DNA from: Marinobacter flavimaris
Lineage (GTDB): Bacteria; Pseudomonadota; Gammaproteobacteria; Pseudomonadales; Oleiphilaceae
NCBI RefSeq assembly: GCF_002933295.1
Contig: NZ_PSSW01000004.1
Span: 124,001-188,000, forward strand
Direction: 5' to 3'
Length of the DNA: 64,000 bases
Shown here: positions 14,845 to 22,453 of the stretch, in pieces
Layout of the letters: each line of letters opens with the position of its first letter
Numbering within the stretch: position 1 is the stretch's first letter
The notes under the pieces: generated by a model
What the model was told of the DNA's origin: nothing
What the model saw: only the letters and a program-made list of their open reading frames with translations
Database searches by the model: none
Program-made: the position numbers and the translations under genes

Positions 14845-15480
14845 TCACCAGTTGTAGCTATACCCCAATAACACAGCATCAAAACTGTCACTGGCGTCGT
14901 AGTTCAGAGCAAACCTGTGATGCTCACCAGCCCAAAGCGCTGCTCCGATTGAGGTAACGGACTCCGACTCTGCCTCATTCGTATCTGAGAAGCCTCCACT
15001 GATCTCCAAAGAGCCAGGTACTGCCCAGATTCTGGCAGCCAAACCATACGACATAGCGCTGTCATCTTCAGTAGCGCATAAACCATCTGCGCAAAGCTCG
15101 ATTTCTGAACTGACGTAACCGATGCGAGGAATCAGATCAACGCGGTCACCCAAGGGGACAGGAATATAAAGATCCAAGTTGACTGAAGAGCTGGTGATTT
15201 CAGTGCGATTACCCTCATTTGCGAATGCACTGGCGCCAGCGCCAATCACGAAGTTGTCAGCAACCTGAAACGAACCATTCAGTGCAGCTGCACCGAAGTC
15301 CTCATATACCTCGTTGAGGAATACAATTTCCTCATCGGGCGTCACCTTACCGAGCTGAATACCCAGCGTACTGTATGAAAAATTGCTTTTTCCAAGCCCC
15401 GTATTATGTTCCTGGGCAACCGCCGGGACCGCTGCAATTGCAAGAGCGGCCGCTACAGTAAGTGAATGCATTCTTATCAT
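14845..15480 (-). CDS. Predicted outer-membrane beta-barrel protein
   Basis: A 211-residue secreted protein: a signal peptide (MIRMHSLTVAAALAIAA...VAQ, cleavage near residue 22) precedes alternating hydrophobic strands such as FQVADNFVIGAGASAF, VNLDLYIPVPLGDRVDLIP, RIGYVSSEIEL and AMSYGLAARIWAVPG, ending RFALNYDASDSFDAVLLGYSYNW. The terminal aromatic residue and the strand pattern are those of a small porin-like or OmpA/OmpW-like barrel of about ten strands. No specific family is recognised. A terminator follows directly. Confidence 0.65.
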   Translation of the reverse strand: MIRMHSLTVAAALAIAAVPAVAQEHNTGLGKSNFSYSTLGIQLGKVTPDEEIVFLNEVYEDFGAAALNGSFQVADNFVIGAGASAFANEGNRTEITSSSVNLDLYIPVPLGDRVDLIPRIGYVSSEIELCADGLCATEDDSAMSYGLAARIWAVPGSLEISGGFSDTNEAESESVTSIGAALWAGEHHRFALNYDASDSFDAVLLGYSYNW

Positions 15481-15779
15481 ATGTATATCCTCACACTTTT
15501 TTAGGTGACAACCGTGTCACCCTCTGAAATTTCTCCGGAAAACATGAACCATGAACTTTCGCCCTTACTTAGCTAGATTCGGCGGAACCGACTGGTCGGC
15601 AGCTCAACGGGAACCTGTTCAGGCATGATTTCCAGAGACCGGCAAGGTACAACGGGAATATTCGAGTTACTACGTTAGGCCCCTTACCTTTTTCAGGGTT
15701 TTACAATTCATCACCGAACAAACAGGCACCGCAAAAAATCACTGCTAGACTTAGGTAGGAAACTAAATCTAAGAAAAGC
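15481..15779. other. Intergenic stretch before PD-(D/E)XK-like gene
   Basis: No gene is seen. GGTGAC-AACC-GTGTCACC near 15505 is a near-perfect inverted repeat just upstream of the barrel gene start. A CGTTAGGCCCC string at 15672 resembles an attC core, but no folded partner was found. Confidence 0.35.
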
Positions 15780-17138
15780 ATGGAGCTAGCTGTGAAAAAC
15801 CGTCCTGACTTCCTCACTGGCGGAGAACCTGCCCGACTTATTCCGATAGCCGCAGACAGCGCAAGAGAACAGAAATCTGTCTCCGTTATCCTCGCCGGAC
15901 TCCGCTCCGTACTTGAGCTGCGCCAGTCTCTTTTAAAATCCCTGAACGTGCGTGTAGGAACTAGCGCGACCCTGGAAGCCTGGACAGAGGTGGTGTTCCA
16001 GAACGAGGACAAGAAAGCGGTAAAGCTGAAAGATCGACCAGATGGCCTATTGATCCTCCGCACCGGCCGGCGTGAATGGCGGGCATTGATAGAAGCCAAA
16101 GTTAACAACGACACCATTGGCGAGGATCAGGTATCGCGCTACCTTCAGCAGGCGAAAACCCACAAACTGGATGCCGTGATCACCATCACCAACCAGTTCG
16201 CCGCGTTACCAACGCATCACCCGGTAAAACTCTCGAAAAACGCCACCAAGTCCGTCGAACTCTTCCATTGGTCATGGGCATTCATCAGAACCCAGTGCCA
16301 GCTTCTACTCAAGAACGATGGTGTCGAAGACGAAGATCAAGTGTTCATCCTCAGTGAAATACTCCGATATCTTGAAAGTGATCGGTCCGGCATCAGTCAC
16401 TTCGACCAGATGAACCCCGAGTGGAAGGACGTCGTCAATAAAGTGAAGAGCAACGCCACGCTTACCAAAACAAGCGATGAGGTTCAGAACACAGTCGCCG
16501 CATGGCACCAGGAGCAACGAGACCTTTGCTTAATCATGTCTCGCCTTACCGGCAGCGACGTATCGCTGAAACTGAAGAACGATCATCGACTTGATCCCTC
16601 AAAGCGACTGAAAGACGATGCGGATACGTTTTGTAAAACACCGACTTTGAGCTGCGCACTCAATATCATCAACGCGGCGGCGGATCTGGAAGTAACGGCA
16701 GACCTTCAGCGGCGAATGATTTACTGCTCAATGCGCCTTGCAGCGCCGAAAGACAAACAAAGCACCAAAGCAAGAGTGAACTGGCTCCTGCGGCAACTGA
16801 AAAAGACCGAACCAGCCGGGTTCTTCATTCGCGCCACGAGGCCCGGAAAAGCAGAAACGACCTATCAGGCTTTGAAAGACTTGCGGGATTCGCCGGAGTT
16901 GCTGGAATCGGATACCTCCAACACTGCAGCCACGACGCTGGAAGTGGTTTACGAGGTGGATCTTGCCGGGAAGTTCAGTGGACGGAAGGTTTTTGTTGAG
17001 GAACTGGAAAAAGCAGTGCCGCATTTTTATCAAGAAGCGGGGCAACTGTTGAAAGCTTGGACGCCGCCGCCGCCAAAAATCCCGAAATCCGAGCGAACAT
17101 CCGAGGGCAAAGAATTAGACGACCCCTCAGAACCTTGA
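15780..17138 (+). CDS. Large protein with predicted PD-(D/E)XK nuclease domain
   Basis: A 452-residue cytoplasmic protein. Residues ~85-140 carry the pattern RPDGLLILRTGRREWRALIEAKVNN...QVSRYLQQAKTHKLDAVITITNQF: an Asp, then a beta strand ending E-A-K, then helix and strand, as expected for a PD-(D/E)XK restriction-endonuclease-like core. Following blocks (KSVELFHWSWAFIRTQC, EILRYLESDRSGISHFDQM) match a conserved architecture I know from uncharacterised large proteins on bacterial islands. The C-terminal tail is proline-rich (WTPPPPKIPKS). Position among repeats and possible defence genes suggests a host-defence or nucleic-acid role, but no activity is established. Start at ATG 15780 without clear alternative. 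Confidence 0.6.
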   Translation: MELAVKNRPDFLTGGEPARLIPIAADSAREQKSVSVILAGLRSVLELRQSLLKSLNVRVGTSATLEAWTEVVFQNEDKKAVKLKDRPDGLLILRTGRREWRALIEAKVNNDTIGEDQVSRYLQQAKTHKLDAVITITNQFAALPTHHPVKLSKNATKSVELFHWSWAFIRTQCQLLLKNDGVEDEDQVFILSEILRYLESDRSGISHFDQMNPEWKDVVNKVKSNATLTKTSDEVQNTVAAWHQEQRDLCLIMSRLTGSDVSLKLKNDHRLDPSKRLKDDADTFCKTPTLSCALNIINAAADLEVTADLQRRMIYCSMRLAAPKDKQSTKARVNWLLRQLKKTEPAGFFIRATRPGKAETTYQALKDLRDSPELLESDTSNTAATTLEVVYEVDLAGKFSGRKVFVEELEKAVPHFYQEAGQLLKAWTPPPPKIPKSERTSEGKELDDPSEP

Positions 17139-17177
17139 TTTATCTGTCCATTCACTTTCTTAACTAAAGGCGAACAG

Positions 17178-17858
17178 ATGTTATTCAGAACCACGCACGC
17201 AGTGATCATTACGTTAACAACGCTAATTCTTTTGTCGGGTTGCACCTCGGTTCAATACAACGGCGCGAAGACCGAAATGCAGAAGGTAAACTATCCCCCA
17301 ATTGACAAAACGGTTACCGCCTATGTCGGCGACCACATGGTAGAGAAAGGTGTAATTTCCCAAATAGAAGTCCTACGAGTTCTTCAACCGATCGACGGTG
17401 CGATGTACAACATTCCTGCAAAGACTTTTGCCCAGCTCGGTTTCGACTCATCGCAAGATTTTTACGAGGCGTCGGGCGTGACCAAGAACCCTTTCGCAGA
17501 TCCGTTCAACGCCCTTTCAGTTGATCACAACCAGGACTCGCAGATCTGTGTGGTTACTGTCTTCGGCGTTGAAAGCTGTTATGCAGGCCAGTTTGAACGA
17601 CAGGAAGTAGTTTCCGAAAGTAGCAACAGTTTCCAACAAACACTGATTTACAGCGGCCGTGTCGGAGATAAAATCAACATCGGTTATCGTGAGTTTTCAA
17701 GCAATCTGGCACGGCCAGCGTTTAACAACGAGGTTGAGTATGACCTAGGTGAAAGCTCGACTATTGGATACAAGGGCGCGCTTATAGAGGTCATCGAAGC
17801 GAACAACAACAGCATTAAATACAAGCTATTAAGAAACTTTCCCGACTCTACTAACTGA
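17178..17858 (+). CDS. Predicted lipoprotein
   Basis: A 226-residue protein with a lipoprotein signal (hydrophobic ~9-20, lipobox LLSGC, Cys ~22). The mature part is a mixed alpha/beta chain: TVTAYVGDHMVEKGVISQIEVL, a small Cys pair (QICVVTVFGVESC) and a closing beta-rich segment. No known family. AAAGGCGAACAG lies before ATG 17178, a fair ribosome binding site. It follows the PD-(D/E)XK gene by 39 bases and may be cotranscribed. Confidence 0.6.
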   Translation: MLFRTTHAVIITLTTLILLSGCTSVQYNGAKTEMQKVNYPPIDKTVTAYVGDHMVEKGVISQIEVLRVLQPIDGAMYNIPAKTFAQLGFDSSQDFYEASGVTKNPFADPFNALSVDHNQDSQICVVTVFGVESCYAGQFERQEVVSESSNSFQQTLIYSGRVGDKINIGYREFSSNLARPAFNNEVEYDLGESSTIGYKGALIEVIEANNNSIKYKLLRNFPDSTN

Positions 17859-17922
17859 CGCTGAGGGACCAAACACCGAAAAAGATCTATGTGCCGGAAA
17901 CCGGCTTCCCCGGTTTCCTCGC

Positions 17923-18040
17923 TTAAATCACGGAACCAACAAGAAGATCTATCTCGTAGATGAATTTTCCGCTGTCCGTCAAGCTGTTGCCGTTGATAGC
18001 CAACCCGATCACTTCGTCCAATTTCAGGTTTGGCTCCTTA
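17923..18040 (-). pseudogene. C-terminal gene remnant
   Basis: A minus-strand frame without a start codon ends at a TAA (17923-17925) and encodes KEPNLKLDEVIGLAINGNS followed by LTDSGKFIYEIDLLVGSVI. This looks like a real C-terminal domain whose upstream gene has been lost. Family not recognised. Confidence 0.35.
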
Positions 18041-18152
18041 CACCGTTTTACTCAGGGCGAGGATAGGCTTTGGGGATCAGCTCAAATTCGTGAGGTGGTG
18101 AAAGACGCACGACTTGACCCCCGGCGTTAGACTCTGAGTGACCAGAGAAGCC

Positions 18153-18215
18153 GCGAAAATAAATCTGTCCCGGTTTTCGCGAATAACCGCATTAATAGAT
18201 CTGTCACGGTTTTCA
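18153..18215 (+). repeat. Dispersed repeat, copies 6 and 7 (tandem)
   Basis: Copy 6 is GCGAAAATAAATCTGTCCCG plus GTTTTCGCG (18153-18181), with complementary ends GCGAAAA/TTTTCGC. Copy 7 is ATTAATAGATCTGTCACGG plus TTTTC (18190-18213). Copies sit about 36 bases apart. Confidence 0.75.
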
Positions 18216-18227
18216 ATTTTGCAATCG

Positions 18228-18281
18228 GTGTCTCTAAGGCTGCTGCTGTGCATGGTTATATCGAACGCTTTCCGAAAATAG
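18228..18281 (-). pseudogene. Duplicated 5' fragment of the 11526-12188 gene
   Basis: On the minus strand this encodes AFDITMHSSSLRDTDCKI, matching AFDITMHSSSLRGSDFKI at the start of the 220-residue hypothetical gene. GCTGCTGC-ATGCATGGTTAT-TCGAACGCT is shared at DNA level. Only the leader and first dozen codons were copied, next to repeat copies 6/7. Confidence 0.6.
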
Positions 18282-18302
18282 GCCGTTTCCGATTCTGAGC
18301 GG

Positions 18303-18536
18303 TCACGACCGGCCCGCCAAAAGCCATAACAGCAAGCCAGCACTCCCGAGAAGAAGCACTGCAAAATGGACCGCCAGGTTCTTGCGGACAGTTGGGGCAG
18401 GCTTAGCGGTGAAACCGAAATAATCGTCACCAAACAGCCCAACACCACAGCGCTCACAGTAGTTCTTCGAGTAAGAGACCCTGAGCTCAGACGGCTCAAA
18501 TCGTTTCCGACAGCTGTAACAACTGGGCTTAATCAC
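18303..18536 (-). CDS. Small zinc-ribbon membrane protein
   Basis: A 77-residue protein with two CXXC knuckles (CYSC near residues 6-9, CERC near 27-30) forming a probable zinc ribbon, a short linker (FGFTAKPAPTVRK) and a C-terminal membrane helix (~53-75, HFAVLLLGSAGLLLWLLAG). A GTG at 18534-18536 is taken as start because GGAG is six bases upstream and it overlaps the stop of the hydrolase gene (18529-18531), giving translational coupling. A fragment of the same gene lies at 8060-8120 next to the other hydrolase. Function unknown. Confidence 0.6.
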   Translation of the reverse strand: MIKPSCYSCRKRFEPSELRVSYSKNYCERCGVGLFGDDYFGFTAKPAPTVRKNLAVHFAVLLLGSAGLLLWLLAGRS

Positions 18537-19440
18537 TTCGGGCTCCGATTTGTTTGAAAAACCGGGCCAGGAAATCAAGCTGATCTTCGATGGACTGATC
18601 CAGAGCTTCGCCCCGATAGACATCAAAATGGCCGACCGGATAGTGCTTCACTTCCGCGTTCGGCATCCTCTGGGCCGCTTTGACCGCAGAGCTCGCCGGA
18701 GCGACGGTATCGTGGTCGCAAATCAACACCAGTGCCGGGCAGGCGACTTTGCTGGCCAACCGGATGGGCCGGAAAAGAGGAATGGCATAACTCACACCCG
18801 CGGCGACGTAATTCGACGCGTTATCGGCCAGCAAGGGAACATACCCCTCGTGGCAGTCCTCAGCGGTCATCATGCCCAACTCCCCGGGGCGGCCGGCCGA
18901 TGCAATATACCGGGGAGACATCCCCAGCCCACGACGAAGCCAATCGACCGTTCCGTGCCAGGTCAGACGCATCGCCTGCATGAGGCCGGCATAACCGACA
19001 ACCCCCAGCAAAGACGCCAAGCCATCCATCATCGGGCATTGGGAGATGGTGCATTGCACGTTTCCATCCTTTGCCGCGGTCGCAATCACAAGCCCGCCAG
19101 AAAACGACGTTCCCCACAGGCAAATGCGGCTGCCATCGACACGATCGAGCTGCCGCGCAAAATTCAGTGCCGACAGCCAATCTGCCACTTCCTTCCGGGG
19201 GCTCAGCGTCTGCCGTGGCTGGCCACCACTGTCACCGAAATGGCGGTAGTCAAAAGCAAAGACCGCATAACCCGCATTGCAGAAAGCTTCTTTGAACGGT
19301 GCCAGACCGCTGGCATGAGTCAGCCCAAAACCATGGGCCATGACGACACACGGTAAACCTTTACTGTCGGCATCCGGCGTATAGAGCACACCTCGACAGG
19401 TTGTACCATCGCTCTGAAATTCCAGGGGCGTTTCGATCAT
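18529..19440 (-). CDS. Alpha/beta hydrolase (dienelactone-hydrolase or acetyl-xylan-esterase-like)
   Basis: A 303-residue cytoplasmic hydrolase. VVMAHGFGL gives the oxyanion region, FDYRHFGDSGG a substrate loop, LWGTSFSGGLVI the nucleophile elbow (Ser ~112), LICDHDTVAP the acid and VGHFDVYRG the catalytic His. It resembles fusion-free acyl-transferase/esterase proteins often annotated as alpha/beta hydrolase domain 2-like. The gene starts at ATG 19440 and is coupled to the zinc-ribbon gene at its end. Substrate unknown. Confidence 0.85.
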   Translation of the reverse strand: MIETPLEFQSDGTTCRGVLYTPDADSKGLPCVVMAHGFGLTHASGLAPFKEAFCNAGYAVFAFDYRHFGDSGGQPRQTLSPRKEVADWLSALNFARQLDRVDGSRICLWGTSFSGGLVIATAAKDGNVQCTISQCPMMDGLASLLGVVGYAGLMQAMRLTWHGTVDWLRRGLGMSPRYIASAGRPGELGMMTAEDCHEGYVPLLADNASNYVAAGVSYAIPLFRPIRLASKVACPALVLICDHDTVAPASSAVKAAQRMPNAEVKHYPVGHFDVYRGEALDQSIEDQLDFLARFFKQIGARSD

Positions 19441-19496
19441 TGTTTCGCTCGCATGCTTGAAGGTCGAGAGTCTCAGGATAGCTCATTGCTTCAAAA

Positions 19497-19590
19497 TCAA
19501 ACCGGCAGTTCAATAATCTCACCAACCACACCGCCTTCACTCACCTGCAACCGCCCCACCGTGATCGGCAGCGTAAATCGCCGGGGCCAG
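19497..19590 (-). pseudogene. C-terminal gene remnant
   Basis: A minus-strand frame encoding RRFTLPITVGRLQVSEGGVV and GEIIELPV ends at TGA 19497-19499 without a plausible start; it reads as the last ~30 residues of a lost gene. Family not recognised. Confidence 0.3.
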
Positions 19591-19598
19591 GCAGATAA

Positions 19599-19619
19599 GC
19601 GTTGCTATAGTGAAACAAG
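19599..19619 (+). repeat. Copy of the 3' end of the MOSC gene
   Basis: GCGTTGCTATAGTGAAACAAG differs by one base from 7167-7187, which spans the stop codon of the MOSC gene. A duplicated 3' fragment. Confidence 0.5.
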
Positions 19620-19682
19620 CCCGCCTCACTCCCATAGTGGCGAGACACAGTGCAAACGTACAACCCACGGCAGGAGTTTCCC

Positions 19683-20114
19683 ATGCCCACATACACCGTC
19701 ACGGTCGCGAATCTGTCTCTGTCGCCGCAGCAGAAATCACAGATCGCCGAGGCCATAACAGCGGCCCACAATGCCCAAACCGGCGCTCCCCGGTTCTTTG
19801 CCCAGGTTCTGTTTTCTGCGGCCAATCAGGGCGACCACTTTGTGGGTGGCAGAGTGAACAGCGCGCCTCAGGTGTATGTGCACGGCCTGGTGCGGGAGGG
19901 CAGAAGCATCGAGATCAAACAGGCCCTGATAAGCCAGATGCTTGAAGAAATCGTCCAAATCGTGGACATCACAGCTGAAGATGTCTGGATCTATCTGCAG
20001 GACATTCCGGCTACCCAGATGATCGAGTTTGGGCGGTTTTTGCCAGCGCCGGGAGATGAAGCTGAGTGGGAGAAGGGAATGTCTCTAGGAAAGCGGGCCA
20101 GCTTACTCAAATAA
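19683..20114 (+). CDS. Tautomerase superfamily protein
   Basis: A 143-residue protein whose Met is followed by Pro (MPTYTVTVANLSLSPQQK), the catalytic N-terminal proline of the tautomerase superfamily (4-oxalocrotonate tautomerase / chloroacrylate dehalogenase type). ATG 19683 is chosen to give this Pro1; AGGAG is six bases upstream. The length of about 143 and features FFAQVLFSAANQGDHFVGG and DVWIYLQDIPATQMIEFGRFLPAPGDE place it in the longer cis-CaaD-like group. The reaction catalysed in the cell is unknown. A repeat copy follows the stop. Confidence 0.82.
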   Translation: MPTYTVTVANLSLSPQQKSQIAEAITAAHNAQTGAPRFFAQVLFSAANQGDHFVGGRVNSAPQVYVHGLVREGRSIEIKQALISQMLEEIVQIVDITAEDVWIYLQDIPATQMIEFGRFLPAPGDEAEWEKGMSLGKRASLLK

Positions 20115-20118
20115 CCGC

Positions 20119-20168
20119 GATAATAGATCTGTTCCGGTTTTCCTCTTAGATCTGTCCCGGTTTTCGCC
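20119..20168 (+). repeat. Dispersed repeat, copies 8 and 9 (tandem)
   Basis: GATAATAGATCTGTTCCGG with TTTTCC (20119-20143) and TTAGATCTGTCCCGG with TTTTCGCC (20146-20168). They end at the outer arm of the first attC-like site. ATAACCGC precedes both this pair and copy 7. Confidence 0.75.
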
Positions 20169-20236
20169 AACAACAAAGCTCAGCCGACGCGAAACCGCGC
20201 AGCGGTTGAGTGGTCGGCTGGAGCACCTTGTTGTGG
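20167..20236 (-). repeat. attC-like integron recombination site 1
   Basis: On the minus strand: CCACAACAAG - GTGCTC - CAGCCGAC - loop - GTCGGCTG - AGCTTTG - TTGTTGG. Outer arms (CCACAACAAG / CTTTGTTGTTGG) and inner arms (CAGCCGAC / GTCGGCTG) pair as in integron attC sites, and the AGCCGAC...GTCGGCTGAGCTTTG part is typical of Pseudomonas-type attC. The cores (GTTGGCG) deviate from GTTRRRY. It directly follows the stop of the minus-strand lipoprotein gene, as an attC does in a gene cassette. Confidence 0.6.
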
Positions 20237-20240
20237 AAAG

Positions 20241-20678
20241 TTACCACTGGACGTCTACGACTCGGCCATCCGACGTTTCACAGAGCCCGACCCCGCCGGC
20301 CGTAGTGAAACCGGAGGAATCGGCATATTGAAACTTGCAACGCATGGTGTGGCCTTTGTTACCGAACAAAACAGCCTGCATGCTTCCCGTGTAGCTCTCT
20401 AATACACCAAAGCTCGTGCCACTCGCGGTAGCATGAGCTCCGCTAGAGGAGGTAGCTGTAGCAGTACCGAAACCAGTCCCCATACTAGTGGAACGGCCAA
20501 CCATGACCGCCTTGCCTGTAAATGTTTCTCCATCAGGCATAGTTACTTGGAGATTGCCGTGCTGCATGCCCTGTGTGTAAGCAATTGAAATCGGTTTTCC
20601 AGAGCCGCGGATCATCCCGTTCATAGTTCCGGCGCAAGCGCTCAAGGCGAGACAGATTACAACAACCCAGACTCTCAT
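20241..20678 (-). CDS. Cassette-borne lipoprotein
   Basis: A 145-residue protein with a lipoprotein signal (MRVWVVVICLALSACAG, lipobox LSAC). The mature chain is Gly/Ser/Thr-rich in the middle (GTGFGTATATSSSGAHATAS) and ends with two cysteines (MRCKFQYADSS, VGLCETSDGRVVDVQW). ATG 20676-20678 is supported by AAAGGAG upstream. It lies between two attC-like sites in the same orientation, so it is probably a mobile gene cassette. No family assigned. Confidence 0.65.
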   Translation of the reverse strand: MRVWVVVICLALSACAGTMNGMIRGSGKPISIAYTQGMQHGNLQVTMPDGETFTGKAVMVGRSTSMGTGFGTATATSSSGAHATASGTSFGVLESYTGSMQAVLFGNKGHTMRCKFQYADSSGFTTAGGVGLCETSDGRVVDVQW

Positions 20679-20695
20679 AAGGTTTGCTCCTTTAT

Positions 20696-20767
20696 GCCCA
20701 ACGCCCACATTTGCGGCTGGCTTGGAGCGCAGCGGAAAACCAGTCCGCGAACATGTACTTGGTATGC
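20696..20767 (-). repeat. attC-like integron recombination site 2
   Basis: Minus strand: ATACCAAG - TACATGTTC - GCGGACTGGTTT - TCCGCTGCGCTCC - AAGCCAGCCGC - AAATGTGG - GCGTTGGGC. The right core GTTGGGC fits GTTRRRY exactly; inner arms GCGGACTGGTTT / AAGCCAGCCGC pair with an unpaired A, as in the extrahelical bases of attC. It sits between the stop of the 181-residue gene and the start of the next cassette. Confidence 0.7.
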
Positions 20768-20771
20768 GGTT

Positions 20772-21317
20772 TCATTCACTCCACTTGGCCTTAATATGTT
20801 TGCCAGTGCCCTTTCCAAAGCTCTTTCGATCGAGCATTTTTGCTTTAAACTCGAAGTCTTTGCTGATTTTCACGATAAGAAGTTTGCTGAAATTACCGGC
20901 CCGCTTCACAAGTACGGCATTGCCGGTCTTAAATGGGCTAATTGTTTTTATTTCGACGAAATCGTTTCCCAATTTGCCATCGGAGCCTCGTGTATAAGGC
21001 TTATGCCTTTTGATTCCGTATTTAGCTTCACCGTATAGCTCGCCAAGCTCTCCATAAATTGGCAGATGCCGACCTGTAACTTCAAAGTAATTTCGGGCGG
21101 TTTCAACCAATTCATCTAGCAACTCCCAAAGCTCTAGAGTCGTTGGGTTCTTTGGCTCACTATCAGAATCCCAACCCGCTTCATCGTCAATAAACTCCTC
21201 GATGTTATCCCAATCGCCCTGCTCCCAGGGGTTATAGCCACAGGCAGCAGCATCCGCTATCTGCTCAGGGCTATAGCCCTCATTATGCATATCGTGCAGA
21301 AAGTCCCAGTCGCTCAT
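20772..21317 (-). CDS. Cassette-borne hypothetical protein, possible nuclease fold
   Basis: A 181-residue protein. The N-terminal third is acidic and Trp-rich (YSPEQIADAAACGYNPWEQG, EEFIDDEAGWDSDSEP); the C-terminal two-thirds reads ARNYFEVTGRHLPIYGELGE, GSDGKLGNDFVEIKTISP and LVKRAGNFSKLLIVKISKDF. The D-(x)n-E-I-K arrangement in LGNDFVEIKT fits a PD-(D/E)XK core, and the GELGELYGE segment matches small cassette proteins with such a fold. It is followed by attC-like site 2. Catalytic activity not demonstrated. Confidence 0.55.
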   Translation of the reverse strand: MSDWDFLHDMHNEGYSPEQIADAAACGYNPWEQGDWDNIEEFIDDEAGWDSDSEPKNPTTLELWELLDELVETARNYFEVTGRHLPIYGELGELYGEAKYGIKRHKPYTRGSDGKLGNDFVEIKTISPFKTGNAVLVKRAGNFSKLLIVKISKDFEFKAKMLDRKSFGKGTGKHIKAKWSE

Positions 21318-21328
21318 ATGTTCCTCTT

Positions 21329-21338
21329 GCCTAATGCC
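21329..21338 (-). repeat. attC core remnant upstream of cassette gene
   Basis: GGCATTAGGC (minus strand) lies 12 bases before the ATG of the 181-residue gene, in the same position as GGCGTTGGGC before the next cassette gene. One base departs from the GTTRRRY core. The rest of the site has been replaced by the dispersed repeat. Confidence 0.45.
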
Positions 21339-21401
21339 AAAATAAGTCTGTCCCGGTTTTCCCCGTTTATCTGCTCAAAAACAAACCTGTCCCGCTATTT
21401 C
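21337..21401 (+). repeat. Dispersed repeat, copies 10 and 11
   Basis: CCAAAATAAGTCTGTCCCGG plus TTTTCCCCG (21337-21365) and a diverged CAAAAACAAACCTGTCCCGC plus TATTTCG (21375-21401). Copy 11 overlaps the stop codon of the NERD gene. Confidence 0.65.
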
Positions 21402-22330
21402 GAGCTGGAGGCTGCAACACCCCATTTAACAGCAAATGGAGTGCTCGTGTTGCAAGACTGGCAATCCAGGTACATATCAGTTTTGGACTTTCGGGTCTTG
21501 GTGGAAACTGAACCACATGCTGGACAAGCATGCTTTAGGGCGGTGTTTGTTGAACATTTAGCGCATTGAACGTAGTAACCGAAGCGGCCATACTGCGCCG
21601 AGAGAGCTTCGGCCTCACCGCATCTTTTACAGCTCACCATTACAAGCCCTTGGCTAGTGGCTTCCAGCGCTTCAGTGGCCGTACCGGCTTCTTTGGTTTC
21701 CAGTTTCAGTGCCGCTTCGCCAGACCGCTGGTAGTTCTTCAAGAATGCATAAATTCGATCCATCTCATCAGCTGTAAAACGCGGCTCCGTTTTTACGAAG
21801 CTTTTCAGAGCGCTATTCGCAGCTTGCGTGAGATCTTTGATCTTATCGACAAGAAACTCAGTTTTGACGATATGTTGTGAGATATCAGCAGGGATATTGT
21901 CACGATCCAACCTCGCAGAACTGGAAATCGCGATCACCGTTTTATATTGGCGAAAGCCAAAGCTTTGTTGCAGACCCAGAAGCTTTCCCAGAAGATGAGA
22001 GCTATTCTCCGCAAGAAGAGCCTTCAGGTTGTCAATCTGCACTGCGGCCTGCTGCACTGGAGAGGGGATACCGAACCATTCCTCTTTATAGGATCGTTCC
22101 CATTCACCCAATACATTTACCCGAACCGACCCCTGAATACTCTTGCTTTCAACGACAATAAAGCCGGCTTTGTAAATGATCAGATGATCAATCTGAGAGT
22201 TAAAACCGTTCACTTCAATCACAAGGTTATTAAGGATTCTGTAGCTTTCGTTGTTTCCAAAGTATCGATCTAGAAAGTACGAAACCTGCGACTCCTGTTG
22301 TTCCCCTGCCATCCGTTTGTAATCAGGCAT
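21395..22330 (-). CDS. NERD-domain nuclease-like protein with C-terminal zinc ribbons
   Basis: A 311-residue protein. Residues ~30-120 form a NERD domain (NNLVIEVNGFNSQIDHLIIYKAGFIVVESKSIQGSV): the E..QIDHLII...VVESK string supplies the acidic and Lys residues of a PD-(D/E)XK-type active site. The C-terminal part holds four paired cysteines (CKRC, CAKC, CPAC, CQSC) forming topoisomerase-like zinc ribbons. Such proteins are common on genomic islands and may process DNA. It is downstream of the ATPase operon on the same strand, separated by 123 bases with two repeat copies, so it may or may not belong to that system. Confidence 0.8.
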   Translation of the reverse strand: MPDYKRMAGEQQESQVSYFLDRYFGNNESYRILNNLVIEVNGFNSQIDHLIIYKAGFIVVESKSIQGSVRVNVLGEWERSYKEEWFGIPSPVQQAAVQIDNLKALLAENSSHLLGKLLGLQQSFGFRQYKTVIAISSSARLDRDNIPADISQHIVKTEFLVDKIKDLTQAANSALKSFVKTEPRFTADEMDRIYAFLKNYQRSGEAALKLETKEAGTATEALEATSQGLVMVSCKRCGEAEALSAQYGRFGYYVQCAKCSTNTALKHACPACGSVSTKTRKSKTDMYLDCQSCNTSTPFAVKWGVAASSSK

Positions 22331-22368
22331 TACTGCGTTTCCTGTTGCAATTATTCTTTAAATGCTCT

Positions 22369-22446
22369 AGAAAATAAATCTGTCCCGGTTTTGCTCAATT
22401 ACTCTTTAGGTACTGGAGAGGCAGGACAAATAAATCTTTCCGGGTC
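22369..22446 (+). repeat. Dispersed repeat, copies 12 and 13
   Basis: AGAAAATAAATCTGTCCCGG plus TTTTGC (22369-22394) and a diverged ACAAATAAATCTTTCCGGG (22426-22444), between the NERD gene and the ATPase gene. Confidence 0.7.
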
Positions 22447-22453
22447 ATCACAC

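Noticed and set aside
15670..15682. CGTTAGGCCCC as an attC core
   Set aside because: No paired arms found in the surrounding sequence; listed only as a resemblance.
18126..18133. GCGTTAGAC as an attC core
   Set aside because: Right core matches GTTRRRY but the expected inner and outer arms are not found.
18077..18499. Minus-strand open frame of 140 codons
   Set aside because: Composed of repeat copies and the duplicated gene fragment; no coherent protein.
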